A stretch of 11,953 bases of DNA from DYGX01 sp035325905 (GTDB taxonomy: Bacteria; Chloroflexota; Anaerolineae; Aggregatilineales; Aggregatilineaceae), in NCBI GenBank assembly GCA_035325905.1, contig DAOKYY010000100.1, positions 1 through 11,953 on the forward strand. Direction: 5' to 3'. Positions 5,576 to 11,953 of this stretch are shown here, in pieces; positions within the stretch are counted from its first letter, which is position 1; every line of letters starts with the position of its first letter. The translations under genes and the position numbers were made by a program. The notes beneath the pieces were generated by a model, which worked only from the letters and a program-made list of their open reading frames with translations, was not told the origin of the DNA and did not search any database.

Positions 5576-5616
5576 ACGAAACGAAAACCCGCACCAACGA
5601 GCGGCGCGGGTTTCGT
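5576..5616 (-). terminator. Intrinsic terminator after the 65-residue gene
   Basis: On the minus strand, cgaaacccgc (5615-5606) pairs with gcgggttttcg (5592-5582) with one bulged base, and T-rich sequence (TTTTCGTTTCG) forms and follows the 3' arm. It lies 20 bases or so past the stop of the 65-residue gene. It is the best canonical terminator in the window. Confidence 0.65.
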
Positions 5617-5635
5617 GAGTGCTGGACGTAGAGCG

Positions 5636-5833
5636 CTAGCCCTGCTTGAGCTTGGACGCGTCCCAGTCGGCCTTGCTGATGAACTTGGTCAGGGTGCGAC
5701 CGTCTTTGGTCTTGCCCCGCAGGCCGTAGCGCGTCTGGCCGTTCTTGGTGGTGAACGTCGTCTTCACCACGTCGGACTCGGGAAGCTTGACCTTTTTGCG
5801 AGTTTTCACGTCGTAGAACTCAATGTCTGCCAC
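5636..5833 (-). CDS. Small basic conserved hypothetical protein (65 residues)
   Basis: A compact Lys-rich protein without Cys or membrane segments. It alternates short strand-like stretches (IEFYDVKTRKKVKL, VVKTTFTTKNGQTRYGL, GRTLTKFIS) and probably forms a small beta sheet ending in a short helix. I recall similar small proteins in other bacteria but no assigned function. The ATG has AAGGAGA about seven bases upstream, a -10 candidate at 5903-5908 and an intrinsic terminator downstream, so it is likely a single-gene transcript. Complete control signals make it a convincing gene despite its size. Nucleic-acid binding is possible from its charge but unproven. Confidence 0.78.
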   Translation of the reverse strand: MADIEFYDVKTRKKVKLPESDVVKTTFTTKNGQTRYGLRGKTKDGRTLTKFISKADWDASKLKQG

Positions 5834-5902
5834 GGTATGCTCTCCTTGCTAATGATCGACACCCATATTCAGGTAAGCGCGCCGCGTGGCGCACACTAAA
5901 TG

Positions 5903-5911
5903 ATTGTAGCA
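5903..5911 (-). promoter_or_regulatory. Extended -10 promoter for the 65-residue gene
   Basis: The minus strand reads TGCTACAAT: a TACAAT -10 (5903-5908) with the TGn extension, which lessens the need for a -35 box. The leader would be about 63 bases. A second possible -10, TATACT, lies further upstream at 5938-5943. Confidence 0.5.
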
Positions 5912-5955
5912 TGTGACGCGGCGTGATGCATAGCTTTAGTATACTCGTTTTTCTC

Positions 5956-6741
5956 TCATAGCGACCAGTTTCTTCGCGTAATCGCTGTGACTCGCCCGCC
6001 GGGTACCGCTGCGCTGCCCTCGGTGGGCGTCGATTCGACCGGCGCGGGCGTCTCCTGAGGCGCGTTAGGGGAGGTCTGGGGCGGGGGTGGCGGCGGCATG
6101 GCTGGGGTGGCGCTCGGCGGGCGCGGCGTCCAGGTGGCGACCCGGCGGGTCGGGGCAGGCGTGCTGGTCGGCGCGGCGGTCCAGGTCGGCAGGGCGCTGT
6201 CCCAGACCAGGGTCGGCGACGGCCCCGGCGTGCCGGTGGGCCAGGGGGTGTCGCTCGGCGTGAGCGAGAAGACCGCGCTCGGCGTGGGCGAGATGAGCGG
6301 CGCCAGCGTTGCCGCCGGAGAGCCTTCGCGCGGTTCTGCATCCGAGTCGCGCAGGTAAAGCGCGACCAGCACCGCGGCGACGGCGACCGCGACGACCGCC
6401 ATCACGATCAGCAGCGTGCCGGGCGTGATCGCGGCGCGGGCAGGGGTGGGCGCTGGCGTTCCGAGGGCGGCTTCAGGCGGCGTCTCGCCGGTCAGGCGCG
6501 TGTAGGCGGCGCGAGCCGTTTCGTTGGCGGGGTTGAGCGCGAGCGCGCGCTCCAGAAAAGCGATGCGCTCGGCGCGGTCGGTCGAGACGCTCGCCAGCCA
6601 CAGCCAGGCCAGCTCTTGCGCCGGGTCGGCGGCGACGATCGCTTCCAGCAGGCGGCGCGCTTCGTCGGGGCGCCCGGCCTGAATCAGCGCGATCGCCTGT
6701 TGCAGCCGGTCGTTCAGTTCGGACGCCCTGTCAGACCCCAT
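5956..6741 (-). CDS. TPR-type protein with one membrane anchor and Pro/Thr-rich tail
   Basis: A 261-residue hypothetical protein. Residues 8-85 are TPR-like helices (AIALIQAGRPDEARRLLEAI, then AWLWLAS and ERALALNPANE). Residues 108-130 form one transmembrane helix followed by RDSD. Residues 135-261 are dominated by Pro, Thr, Ser and Ala (repeats such as TPTPS, and seven Pro in a row near 216-222) and are surely disordered. The TPR part is probably cytoplasmic and the tail external. This architecture is a familiar one in Anaerolineae. ATG with GGGAG about nine bases upstream. It follows the CoiA-like gene by 107 bp on the same strand. Function unknown. Confidence 0.8.
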   Translation of the reverse strand: MGSDRASELNDRLQQAIALIQAGRPDEARRLLEAIVAADPAQELAWLWLASVSTDRAERIAFLERALALNPANETARAAYTRLTGETPPEAALGTPAPTPARAAITPGTLLIVMAVVAVAVAAVLVALYLRDSDAEPREGSPAATLAPLISPTPSAVFSLTPSDTPWPTGTPGPSPTLVWDSALPTWTAAPTSTPAPTRRVATWTPRPPSATPAMPPPPPPQTSPNAPQETPAPVESTPTEGSAAVPGGRVTAITRRNWSL

Positions 6742-6776
6742 GTCTGCTATCTCCCTCGCCGAGGCGCGCTGCCCTT

Positions 6777-6782
6777 ATTCTA
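6777..6782 (-). promoter_or_regulatory. Weak -10 candidate TAGAAT for the TPR-anchor gene
   Basis: The minus strand reads TAGAAT, 35 bases upstream of the ATG at 6741. No -35 is visible, so read-through from the CoiA-like gene is also possible. Confidence 0.25.
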
Positions 6783-6848
6783 GGGGCGCTCGCACGCGGC
6801 GGCAAGAGGACGGCGGTACGGCGCGGACCCTGCGGGCCGTCCCGCTGC

Positions 6849-7874
6849 TCAGCCGCGCGCGAAGCCCCGCGCGATCTGGATCGCGGCGACCTCCGGCACG
6901 CGCAGCGAGACGGACGCCAGGTTCGCCTGGACCGGCTCGCCGGGCGCGAAGCGGCGCACCGCCACCGCGCTCGCCTCGCGGCTTGGCCCCTTGACCGTGA
7001 CGTAGTAGAGCGCCACGGTCGAGCCGCCGCTCTGCGGCCACTCCTGCGTGACCACTTGCAGCGCGGGGCTAATGGTGTGGAGCAAGCCGCCGACCGCGCG
7101 CTGCCACAGCGCCGGGGGCAGCCACAGCGCGCGCTCGCCGAGCGTCAGCATGTGTTGCACGCTGCCCTGATCTTCGACGGAGCCATAGGCGTAGTACGGC
7201 TCGCGCAGCGCGGCGGCGGCCAGCAGCGCGCGCAGCGTCGGGACATCGGCGGCAATCCCCTGTTGGCCGAGGCGCTGCTGCGTCGGGCAGACGCCGCCGT
7301 AAATCGTCGCGCCGGTAAGCAGGTGCGGCAGGCTGAACGGCTGCCCGCGCAGGCGTTCGGGCGTGACGTTCAGGGCCGCGATCGCGCTCGTCGCGTAGGC
7401 TCGCAGCGCGCCCGGCTCGGAGGGGCCGAGCGCGATCACGGCGCGCGGCTGGTGCGCCGTGTCCAGCAACGTCAGGTCGGCGGTCCAGCCCTGCCAGGTG
7501 CGCCCCTCGCGGATCTCCGCCACGCCAGCGAGCAGGTCACTGGAATGAGGCTGGTTGCACAGGCGGCAGGGCCACGTGATGCGCACGGCCTGGCGATGCG
7601 CCAGGCAGTCTTGCAGGCGCAGCGCGATCCAGCGGGCAGCGGCGACGCGCGCAACCGCTTCGGGCGGGCAGTCAGTCTCAAGCTCGTGGGCATAGTGATA
7701 CTGCTTAATCTCGCCCAGGCGCGAGATCATCTTGCCGCCGCATAGCGGGCAGAAATACGTCCGGCCGCGCTCGGCGCGCTCAATCGCGACCGGGCGGCCC
7801 TGCTCGTCGAAGGCCCACTCGTAGCGGGGCAGGCGGGTGTCCGCTTCGGGCGCAAGGTGCTGTCTGCGAGCCAT
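6849..7874 (-). CDS. CoiA-like zinc-binding protein with degenerate nuclease-like core
   Basis: A 341-residue protein. Residues 38-64 match the N-terminal zinc module of competence protein CoiA: CPLCGGKM (Cys42, Cys45), then RLGEIKQYHYAHE (His60, His63). A second CRLC pair follows (Cys103, Cys106). GWTADLTLLDT (Asp133) then sits where CoiA relatives carry the first acidic residue of a PD-(D/E)xK-like nuclease core. The expected glutamate of the next strand is not seen; the strand reads PRAVIALG. The C-terminal 190 residues are unrecognised. CoiA acts in processing of DNA taken up during transformation, but its relatives are diverse and no other competence gene is nearby. The start MARRQ is chosen over an upstream Met at 7907 because GGAGAAGG precedes it and the -10 at 7910-7915 places transcription start inside the longer version. 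Confidence 0.75.
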   Translation of the reverse strand: MARRQHLAPEADTRLPRYEWAFDEQGRPVAIERAERGRTYFCPLCGGKMISRLGEIKQYHYAHELETDCPPEAVARVAAARWIALRLQDCLAHRQAVRITWPCRLCNQPHSSDLLAGVAEIREGRTWQGWTADLTLLDTAHQPRAVIALGPSEPGALRAYATSAIAALNVTPERLRGQPFSLPHLLTGATIYGGVCPTQQRLGQQGIAADVPTLRALLAAAALREPYYAYGSVEDQGSVQHMLTLGERALWLPPALWQRAVGGLLHTISPALQVVTQEWPQSGGSTVALYYVTVKGPSREASAVAVRRFAPGEPVQANLASVSLRVPEVAAIQIARGFARG

Positions 7875-7909
7875 GCCTTCTCCGAAATGATCCAGTTTGC
7901 ACGCCATTG

Positions 7910-7915
7910 AGTATA
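7910..7915 (-). promoter_or_regulatory. -10 box TATACT for the CoiA-like gene
   Basis: The minus strand reads TATACT 36 bases before the chosen ATG. The implied start site near 7903 supports the shorter protein. No good -35 is seen. Confidence 0.45.
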
Positions 7916-8021
7916 GCCGTTCCGCGATTCGCCGCTTGCCCCACATTTGAGGGGATCGGCCCCGGCCTGGACGCGCGCCGCAGCGTACCCGTTCCGCCGC
8001 CGGAGCGTAGCGCAAGCGTTC

Positions 8022-8051
8022 CCCGCTGTCGCGGGCAGGTTCGCGTATAAT
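8022..8051 (+). promoter_or_regulatory. Promoter with adjacent hairpin for the duplicated secreted protein
   Basis: A perfect TATAAT lies at 8046-8051, giving a leader of about 27 bases. The -35 position (about 8023-8028) does not match consensus and instead falls in the inverted repeat cccgc/gcggg (8022-8035). Such a layout suggests a site for an activator or repressor. Confidence 0.5.
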
Positions 8052-8084
8052 GACAGTGAGAGATTGTGGAGAAAGGTGCTTGGG

Positions 8085-8993
8085 ATGTCCGCGCGATTCG
8101 GATTTCGCCTGGCGCTGGGAATGCTGGCGCTGGCGCTTGGGCTGGGGCTGGCCGGGGCGCAACCGGCGAGCGCCGGGGGGTTCCTCTCGCCCAGCCAGTA
8201 CATGAACGCCTACTACAGCCTGATCAACAGCCGCAACTTTGGCGCGGCCTACGCGGAGTGGGCCAACCCTCCGCAGGCCTACGACTCCTTCGTCGCCGGG
8301 TATGGCGACACCCAGCGCGTGCAGGGCTATTTCGGCGGCTTGCAGCCGGGGGACGCCAACACGCTGGTCGGCGGCGTGCCGTCCGTGCTCTATGGCTACC
8401 GCACCAACGGCACCGTCGCCGCTTACACCGGCTGCTACTACCTGCGCTATGGTGGCGGCGCGGGCGGCGCGTCGGGGATGGCGCTGTGGTCGATTGCCAG
8501 CGCCAACCTCCGCCCGCTGAACTACGTGCCCACGCTGGAAGGGGCCGACGCGCTGATCAAGAGCACATCCTGCGCCACACGCTTCGACGCCGCCGGGAAC
8601 TTCGCCAGCGTCTACAGCCTGCTCGGCCTGTACTACGACGCGATCAACAACCGGGACTATGCGACGGCCTACGGCCTGTGGCGCAACCCGCCGCAGACCT
8701 ACTACCAGTTCGTCTCCGGCTTCGCCAACACGACCGAGGTCGCGATGTTTCTCGGCGGCTACCAGTACGGCGCGGCGAGCGCCTATGAAGCGGGGCGCAT
8801 CCCGGTGATGCTGTTCGGCTTCCACACGGACGGGAGCGTGGTGGCCTATCGCGGCTGCTTCCGGCTGAACTTCGATCCCTGGCGCGCGCCAAACTGGGCG
8901 ATCATCGGGGCGTATCTGGCGCCGTTCCCCACCGATTTTGGCGCGCCCGACCGTCAGGTCGTGCTGAATGCGATGGCGGCGGCGTGCTACTAG
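8085..8993 (+). CDS. Secreted protein with two tandem copies of one domain
   Basis: A 302-residue exported protein of unknown function. Residues 1-30 are a signal peptide (Arg residues, a long Leu/Ala/Gly core, ASA end). Residues 39-164 and 180-302 are copies of the same domain: YYSLINSRNFGAAYAEWANPP matches YYDAINNRDYATAYGLWRNPP, TNGTVAAYTGCYYL matches TDGSVVAYRGCFRL, and MALWSIASANL matches NWAIIGAYL. Each copy has two cysteines in equivalent places (117/163 and 258/301), suggesting one disulfide per domain. The pattern is compatible with an NTF2-like cone fold, but this is a guess. The start follows a perfect TATAAT and a GGAGAAAGG about eleven bases upstream; the open frame further upstream is ignored because it precedes the promoter. 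Confidence 0.82.
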   Translation: MSARFGFRLALGMLALALGLGLAGAQPASAGGFLSPSQYMNAYYSLINSRNFGAAYAEWANPPQAYDSFVAGYGDTQRVQGYFGGLQPGDANTLVGGVPSVLYGYRTNGTVAAYTGCYYLRYGGGAGGASGMALWSIASANLRPLNYVPTLEGADALIKSTSCATRFDAAGNFASVYSLLGLYYDAINNRDYATAYGLWRNPPQTYYQFVSGFANTTEVAMFLGGYQYGAASAYEAGRIPVMLFGFHTDGSVVAYRGCFRLNFDPWRAPNWAIIGAYLAPFPTDFGAPDRQVVLNAMAAACY

Positions 8994-9095
8994 ATCGGAC
9001 AGGTGGCAGCGTTTCAGGAGCAGGGGGCAACGCGCCGCGCCGCGCGAGCGATCGCCGGACGGCGTGGTGGCGAACAGGAGCGGGGCGGGGTCGCG

Positions 9096-9383
9096 CTAGC
9101 GCCGTTTCCGCCCGCGCTCGGCCCGCTCCTCAAGCTGATCCAGAATCTGGGCGAAGGTCGTGTCGAGGAACTTGTTGATGTCATCCGACTCCTCAAGCTC
9201 CTCGCGGGCGACCTGGCGCATAGTCTCGATGAACGTCTCGCGCGAGATGATCCCTTGCTGGATCAGCAGCCGCGCCAGCGCCTTGGCGATGACGAAGCCG
9301 TCCACCCCGCGCGCGCCGAGGCTCGCCAGCCCGCCGAACAGATCGCCGAAAATCTCCTGCGTGGTGCGAATATCGTCCTGCAT
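9096..9383 (-). CDS. Small helical hypothetical protein (95 residues)
   Basis: I recognise no family. The protein is all-helical by composition: a hydrophobic middle (GFVIAKALARLLIQQGIIS, residues 29-47), then an acidic charged helix (REELEESDDINKFLD) and a strongly basic end (ERGRKRR). No Cys and no signal peptide are visible. It could be a small adaptor or part of a complex. The ATG at 9381-9383 has GAGGGGG upstream and a TACAAT -10 at 9435-9440. The frame is open further upstream, but that part overlaps the acyltransferase gene and is discarded. It is divergent from the acyltransferase and convergent with the secreted-protein gene. Confidence 0.68.
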   Translation of the reverse strand: MQDDIRTTQEIFGDLFGGLASLGARGVDGFVIAKALARLLIQQGIISRETFIETMRQVAREELEESDDINKFLDTTFAQILDQLEERAERGRKRR

Positions 9384-9434
9384 GCCGCCCCCTCGTGGCC
9401 CGAATTTCTCTGCCCAATACCGGCAACGAGGCCG

Positions 9435-9440
9435 ATTGTA
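9435..9440 (-). promoter_or_regulatory. -10 box TACAAT for the 95-residue gene
   Basis: The minus strand reads TACAAT 52 bases before the ATG, implying a leader of about 45 bases. No convincing -35 is present. Confidence 0.4.
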
Positions 9441-9512
9441 CCGCGCCGCAGGGCGATTTGGCGATGTTTCGCTGGTCCTGGGCAAAGGCCCCTGAGCGGC
9501 AAGGAGAGCGCC

Positions 9513-10556
9513 ATGCCTGCTGCGCTGGTGAACGCGCGCACCCGCGCGCTGCGCGCCATTTTGCGTTCGGCGGGACGCGCCGCGCTGCGCCCGCTGACCC
9601 GCCTCGAGGTGTCGGGCGAGCGCCATCTCGCCACGCCCGGCCCGGTGATCTACGCCGCCAACCACCTCTCGACCTTTGACGCGATGCTGTTCTTTCTGCT
9701 GCTGCCGCCAGAGACGGTCTTCGTCGGGCCAGGCGATTTTCCGCTGGAGCAGCCGGGCGAGTGGCTGGTCAACCACCTGGGGCTGATTCGCGCCCGGCGC
9801 GGCGCGGTGGATCGCGAGGGCTTGAAGCGGATGGCGGCGGTCCTGAAAGACGGCGGGCGGCTGGCGTTGTTCCCCGAAGGCGGCACCTGGGAGAAACCGA
9901 TCGCCGACGTGAAGCCGGGCGTCGCCTACCTGTCGCAGATGACCGGCGCGGCGATTGTCCCGATCGGCCTGGGTGGGACGTACCGCGCCTGGGACGCGCT
10001 CCGCGCGCTGCGACGCCCCGCGATCAGCGTGCGGATCGGGCCGCCGCTGCCGCCGGTCGCGGTCTCAGCAAACCGCCACCGCCGCCAGGACGAGCTGCAA
10101 GCCGCCTCGGTCGCGCTGATGGCGCGCATCTACGACCTGCTGCCGCCGGAGACGCAGGCGCTCTATGACGGGTTTGGCCGGGCGCGCTATCACGGGCGGC
10201 TGGTGTTCGACCCGCCGCGCGGCCCGGCCTCCTCAGTGTCGCTCGACGCGCTGGCGGAGCTGGTCAGCAAGCCGAACCTGTTTCGCCCGCTACACCGTAT
10301 CGCGCGGCTGCCGGTCGCGCCGTTTCTGCATCCGGGGCGCTTCTACCCGCCCGGCACGATGCGGCTGGCTGCTGCGTCGCTGCTCGGCGCGTTCGCGGAG
10401 GGCGATTTCGCGGGCTACCTCGAATACCGGCTGGGCGAAGACAAAGCCGACCGGGTGCGCGCCGCGCTACGCGCCATCATCGCTCGGATCGACGCGCCAG
10501 GGCCGAGCGGCGCCCGCGTCGCCTTCGCGGTGACGATTGATGACCCGGACAGCTAG
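9513..10556 (+). CDS. PlsC-type 1-acyl-glycerol-3-phosphate acyltransferase family protein
   Basis: A 347-residue protein with a PlsC domain at about residues 30-185. Family members move acyl groups onto lysophospholipids or related acceptors at the inner face of the membrane. Motif I is NHLSTFD (His51 and Asp56, the H-x4-D catalytic pair), motif II lies near LIRARRG (91-97), motif III is FPEGGTW (120-126) and motif IV near VPIGLGG. The acceptor is not defined by these motifs. The last 130-140 residues extend beyond a typical PlsC protein (about 210-250 residues) and match nothing I know. AAGGAG lies seven bases before the ATG at 9513; the longer open frame has no such signal. The stop is 13 bp from the stop of the convergent thiolase. 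Confidence 0.88.
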   Translation: MPAALVNARTRALRAILRSAGRAALRPLTRLEVSGERHLATPGPVIYAANHLSTFDAMLFFLLLPPETVFVGPGDFPLEQPGEWLVNHLGLIRARRGAVDREGLKRMAAVLKDGGRLALFPEGGTWEKPIADVKPGVAYLSQMTGAAIVPIGLGGTYRAWDALRALRRPAISVRIGPPLPPVAVSANRHRRQDELQAASVALMARIYDLLPPETQALYDGFGRARYHGRLVFDPPRGPASSVSLDALAELVSKPNLFRPLHRIARLPVAPFLHPGRFYPPGTMRLAAASLLGAFAEGDFAGYLEYRLGEDKADRVRAALRAIIARIDAPGPSGARVAFAVTIDDPDS

Positions 10557-10569
10557 CGGGACGCCGCGC

Positions 10570-11748
10570 CTACAGCCGCTCGAAGATCCCTGCCGCGCCC
10601 TGGCCGCCGCCGATGCACATCGTCACCATGCCATACCTGCCGCCGCGCCGCTTCAATTCGTGCAGCAGCTGGACGGTCAGCTTGGCCCCGGTGCAGCCCA
10701 GCGGGTGCCCCAGCGCGATCGCGCCGCCGTTGACGTTGACGCGCGCCGGGTCCATTTCCAGGGTGCGGATCACGGCCAGGGCTTGCGCGGCGAACGCCTC
10801 GTTCAGCTCGATCAGGTCGAGGTCGCTCAGCGCCAGCCCGGCGCGCTTGAGCGCGCGCGGCACGGCGGCGACCGGCCCGATCCCCATGATCTCCGGCGCG
10901 ACGCCCGCCACGTTGAAGCCGGCGAAGCGCGCCAGCGGCGTGAAGCCGAGGCGCGCGGCGGTCTCGCCTTCCATCAGCAGGACGGCGGCGGCCCCGTCGC
11001 TGAGCGGGCTGGCATTTCCGGCGGTGACGGTCCCGCCCTGCTTGAACGCGGGCTTGAGCTTGCCCAGCCCTTCGAGCGTTGTGTCGCGGCGCAGGTGCTC
11101 GTCCGTGTCGAACACGATCTGCTCGACGTAACGCTCGCCGTCGCGCAGCGTGACCTGCTCGAAGCGGACCGGCGCGATCTCCTCGATGAATTTCCCGGCG
11201 TCGGTTGCGGCGGCGGCTTTGGCGTGGCTTTCGTAGGCGAAGCGGTCCTGGTCCTCGCGCGCGACGCCGTACTGCTCCGCGACGCGCTCGGCGGTCAGGC
11301 CCATGCCTATGTACATCTCCGGCTGATCGAAGGTAGTGGCGTAGTCGGGGCTGATGTGAAAGCCGGTCATCGGGACGAGGCTCATGGTCTCGACGCCGCC
11401 CGCGATGATCACGTCCGCGCCGTTGGCGATGATCCGCTCCGCGCCGATCGCGATCGATTGAAGCCCGCTGGAGCAGAAGCGGTTGACGGTCTGGGCCGGA
11501 ACGCTGACCGGCAGCCCGGCCTGGAGCGCCATCAGCCGCGCGGGGTTCAGCCCCTGCGGACCTTCGGGCATGGCGCAGCCGAGGATGAAGTCGTCGATCA
11601 GCGCGGGGTCGAGCCGCCCGGCGGACTGTTCCAGCAGGCTGTGCAGCACCGCCGCGACGAGCGCCTCCGGCCGGGTGGTGCGCGTCGTGCCTTTTTTCGC
11701 GCGCCCGACCGCCGTGCGCGCTACCGCGACAATGACAGCGTCTCTCAT
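10570..11748 (-). CDS. fadA: Thiolase (acetyl-CoA C-acyltransferase / acetyltransferase)
   Basis: A 392-residue cytoplasmic thiolase of standard length. It either cleaves 3-ketoacyl-CoA in beta-oxidation or condenses two acetyl-CoA. The active-site Cys92 lies in NRFCSSGLQS, the substrate-loop NEAFAAQ at 316-322, His348 in GGAIALGHPLG and the second Cys378 in MCIGGGQG. All catalytic residues are present. The sequence style is like FadA-type degradative thiolases, but thiolase subtypes cannot be separated reliably by eye, so the symbol is tentative. No fadB-like partner is visible upstream in the 200 bp available. A near-perfect AAAGGAGG precedes the ATG, which implies strong translation. Confidence 0.93.
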   Translation of the reverse strand: MRDAVIVAVARTAVGRAKKGTTRTTRPEALVAAVLHSLLEQSAGRLDPALIDDFILGCAMPEGPQGLNPARLMALQAGLPVSVPAQTVNRFCSSGLQSIAIGAERIIANGADVIIAGGVETMSLVPMTGFHISPDYATTFDQPEMYIGMGLTAERVAEQYGVAREDQDRFAYESHAKAAAATDAGKFIEEIAPVRFEQVTLRDGERYVEQIVFDTDEHLRRDTTLEGLGKLKPAFKQGGTVTAGNASPLSDGAAAVLLMEGETAARLGFTPLARFAGFNVAGVAPEIMGIGPVAAVPRALKRAGLALSDLDLIELNEAFAAQALAVIRTLEMDPARVNVNGGAIALGHPLGCTGAKLTVQLLHELKRRGGRYGMVTMCIGGGQGAAGIFERL

Positions 11749-11753
11749 GCGAA

Positions 11754-11761
11754 CCTCCTTT
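11754..11761 (-). promoter_or_regulatory. Strong Shine-Dalgarno of the thiolase gene
   Basis: The minus strand reads AAAGGAGG, ending five bases before the ATG at 11748. It is the strongest ribosome-binding site in the window and fixes the start. Confidence 0.75.
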
Positions 11762-11771
11762 AACAGCGATG

Positions 11772-11796
11772 AGCGGTTAGCAGTTAGCGGTTAGCC
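11772..11796. repeat. Heptamer tandem repeat AGCRGTT, copy 2
   Basis: Three perfect heptamers, agcggtt, agcagtt and agcggtt, followed by a partial agc. The 10-mer gagcggttag at its left edge is also found at 3651-3660. Confidence 0.55.
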
Positions 11797-11805
11797 AGGG
11801 CTACT

Positions 11806-11919
11806 GAGCGCTATGTGATCTCTTGAACGGTTTTGGCCTATCAGTCCGGCGCGCGAACTGCCGCATCTGCTCGATTGCTTTGTGAACTATCGAAAGTTTC
11901 TGGCATAGCAGCCCGGCGC
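11806..11919. repeat. Imperfect direct repeat, 47-bp units at 67-bp spacing
   Basis: Bases 11806-11852 align without gaps to 11873-11919 with 35 of 47 matches. The best-kept core is ggc-ta-cag-ccggcgc. The 190-bp window end around it holds no gene I can support. Confidence 0.5.
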
Positions 11920-11924
11920 CGGTT

Positions 11925-11941
11925 TACCTCACCCCCGGCCC
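11925..11941. repeat. 17-bp C/G-rich intergenic repeat, copy 2
   Basis: Identical to 3629-3645; here it continues as cctctcc, the longer form of this C-rich motif. The window ends twelve bases later. Confidence 0.55.
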
Positions 11942-11953
11942 CTCTCCATGTTG

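Noticed and set aside
6818..6840. Hairpin between the CoiA-like and TPR-anchor genes as a terminator
   Set aside because: The stem acggcgcg/cgggccgt has a mismatch and no U-run; such stems arise easily at this GC content.
7875..8825. N-terminal extension of the CoiA-like frame up to 658 residues
   Set aside because: It runs antisense through the secreted-protein gene and lies upstream of the -10 box at 7910-7915.
9003..9512. Extension of the acyltransferase frame up to 517 residues
   Set aside because: It is antisense to the 95-residue gene and has no start signal; AAGGAG and the PlsC-type N-terminus fit the start at 9513.
9384..9776. Extension of the 95-residue frame up to 226 residues
   Set aside because: It overlaps the start of the acyltransferase on the other strand and lies upstream of its own -10 candidate.
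10537..11763. 408-residue open frame on the plus strand
   Set aside because: It is the complement of the thiolase gene, with Arg/Ala/Gly/Asp-heavy shadow composition and no motif.
11772..11919. Possible CRISPR array from the heptamers and the 67-bp-period repeat
   Set aside because: The repeats are either seven bases long or only 74% identical, there are just two units, and no cas gene is nearby.

Overview
The window is a GC-rich bacterial chromosome segment that reads like a Chloroflexota (Anaerolineae-type) genome. That call is an inference from style rather than from a marker gene. It rests on two membrane proteins that join TPR-type helices to Pro/Thr-rich tails, on C/G-rich intergenic repeats of the 'cctcacccccggccc' kind, and on sigma70-like -10 boxes (TATAAT, TATACT, TACAAT) in front of several genes. 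I find twelve protein genes and no rRNA, tRNA, CRISPR array, intact transposase or phage gene.

Layout. At 112-3198 three minus-strand genes follow one another: a four-helix membrane protein with TPRs, a zinc-ribbon/DinB protein, and a CE7-type acetyl esterase. The two gaps of 71-76 bp hold hairpins. At 3199-3784 lies a 586-bp gene-free region with several hairpins, a heptamer repeat, a shared 17-mer and what may be the decayed end of an IS200/IS605 element. At 3785-4996 (minus) is a secreted protein with a PsbP-like front half and a DsbA/thioredoxin-like CPHC back half. At 5246-5530 and 5636-5833 (minus) are two small conserved-looking hypothetical proteins. At 5956-6741 (minus) is a second TPR plus membrane-anchor protein, and at 6849-7874 (minus) a CoiA-like zinc protein. 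At 8085-8993 (plus), divergent from the CoiA-like gene, is a secreted protein made of two tandem copies of one domain. At 9096-9383 (minus) is a small acidic helical protein, divergent from a PlsC-type acyltransferase at 9513-10556 (plus). That gene converges, with 13 bp between stops, on a thiolase at 10570-11748 (minus). The last 190 bp are intergenic and repeat-rich.

The genes do not add up to one obvious pathway. The acyltransferase and thiolase both touch lipid or acyl-CoA metabolism but converge, so they are not an operon. The most coherent unusual signal is a short non-autonomous element. One apparently complete copy (5129-5249) has imperfect terminal inverted repeats and lies between two CTAG sites. 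A second, partial copy (41-115) is about 88% identical. In both cases the bordering CTAG contains the TAG stop codon of a minus-strand gene. The complete copy carries an internal hairpin followed by a T-rich run, so it may act as a mobile transcription terminator.
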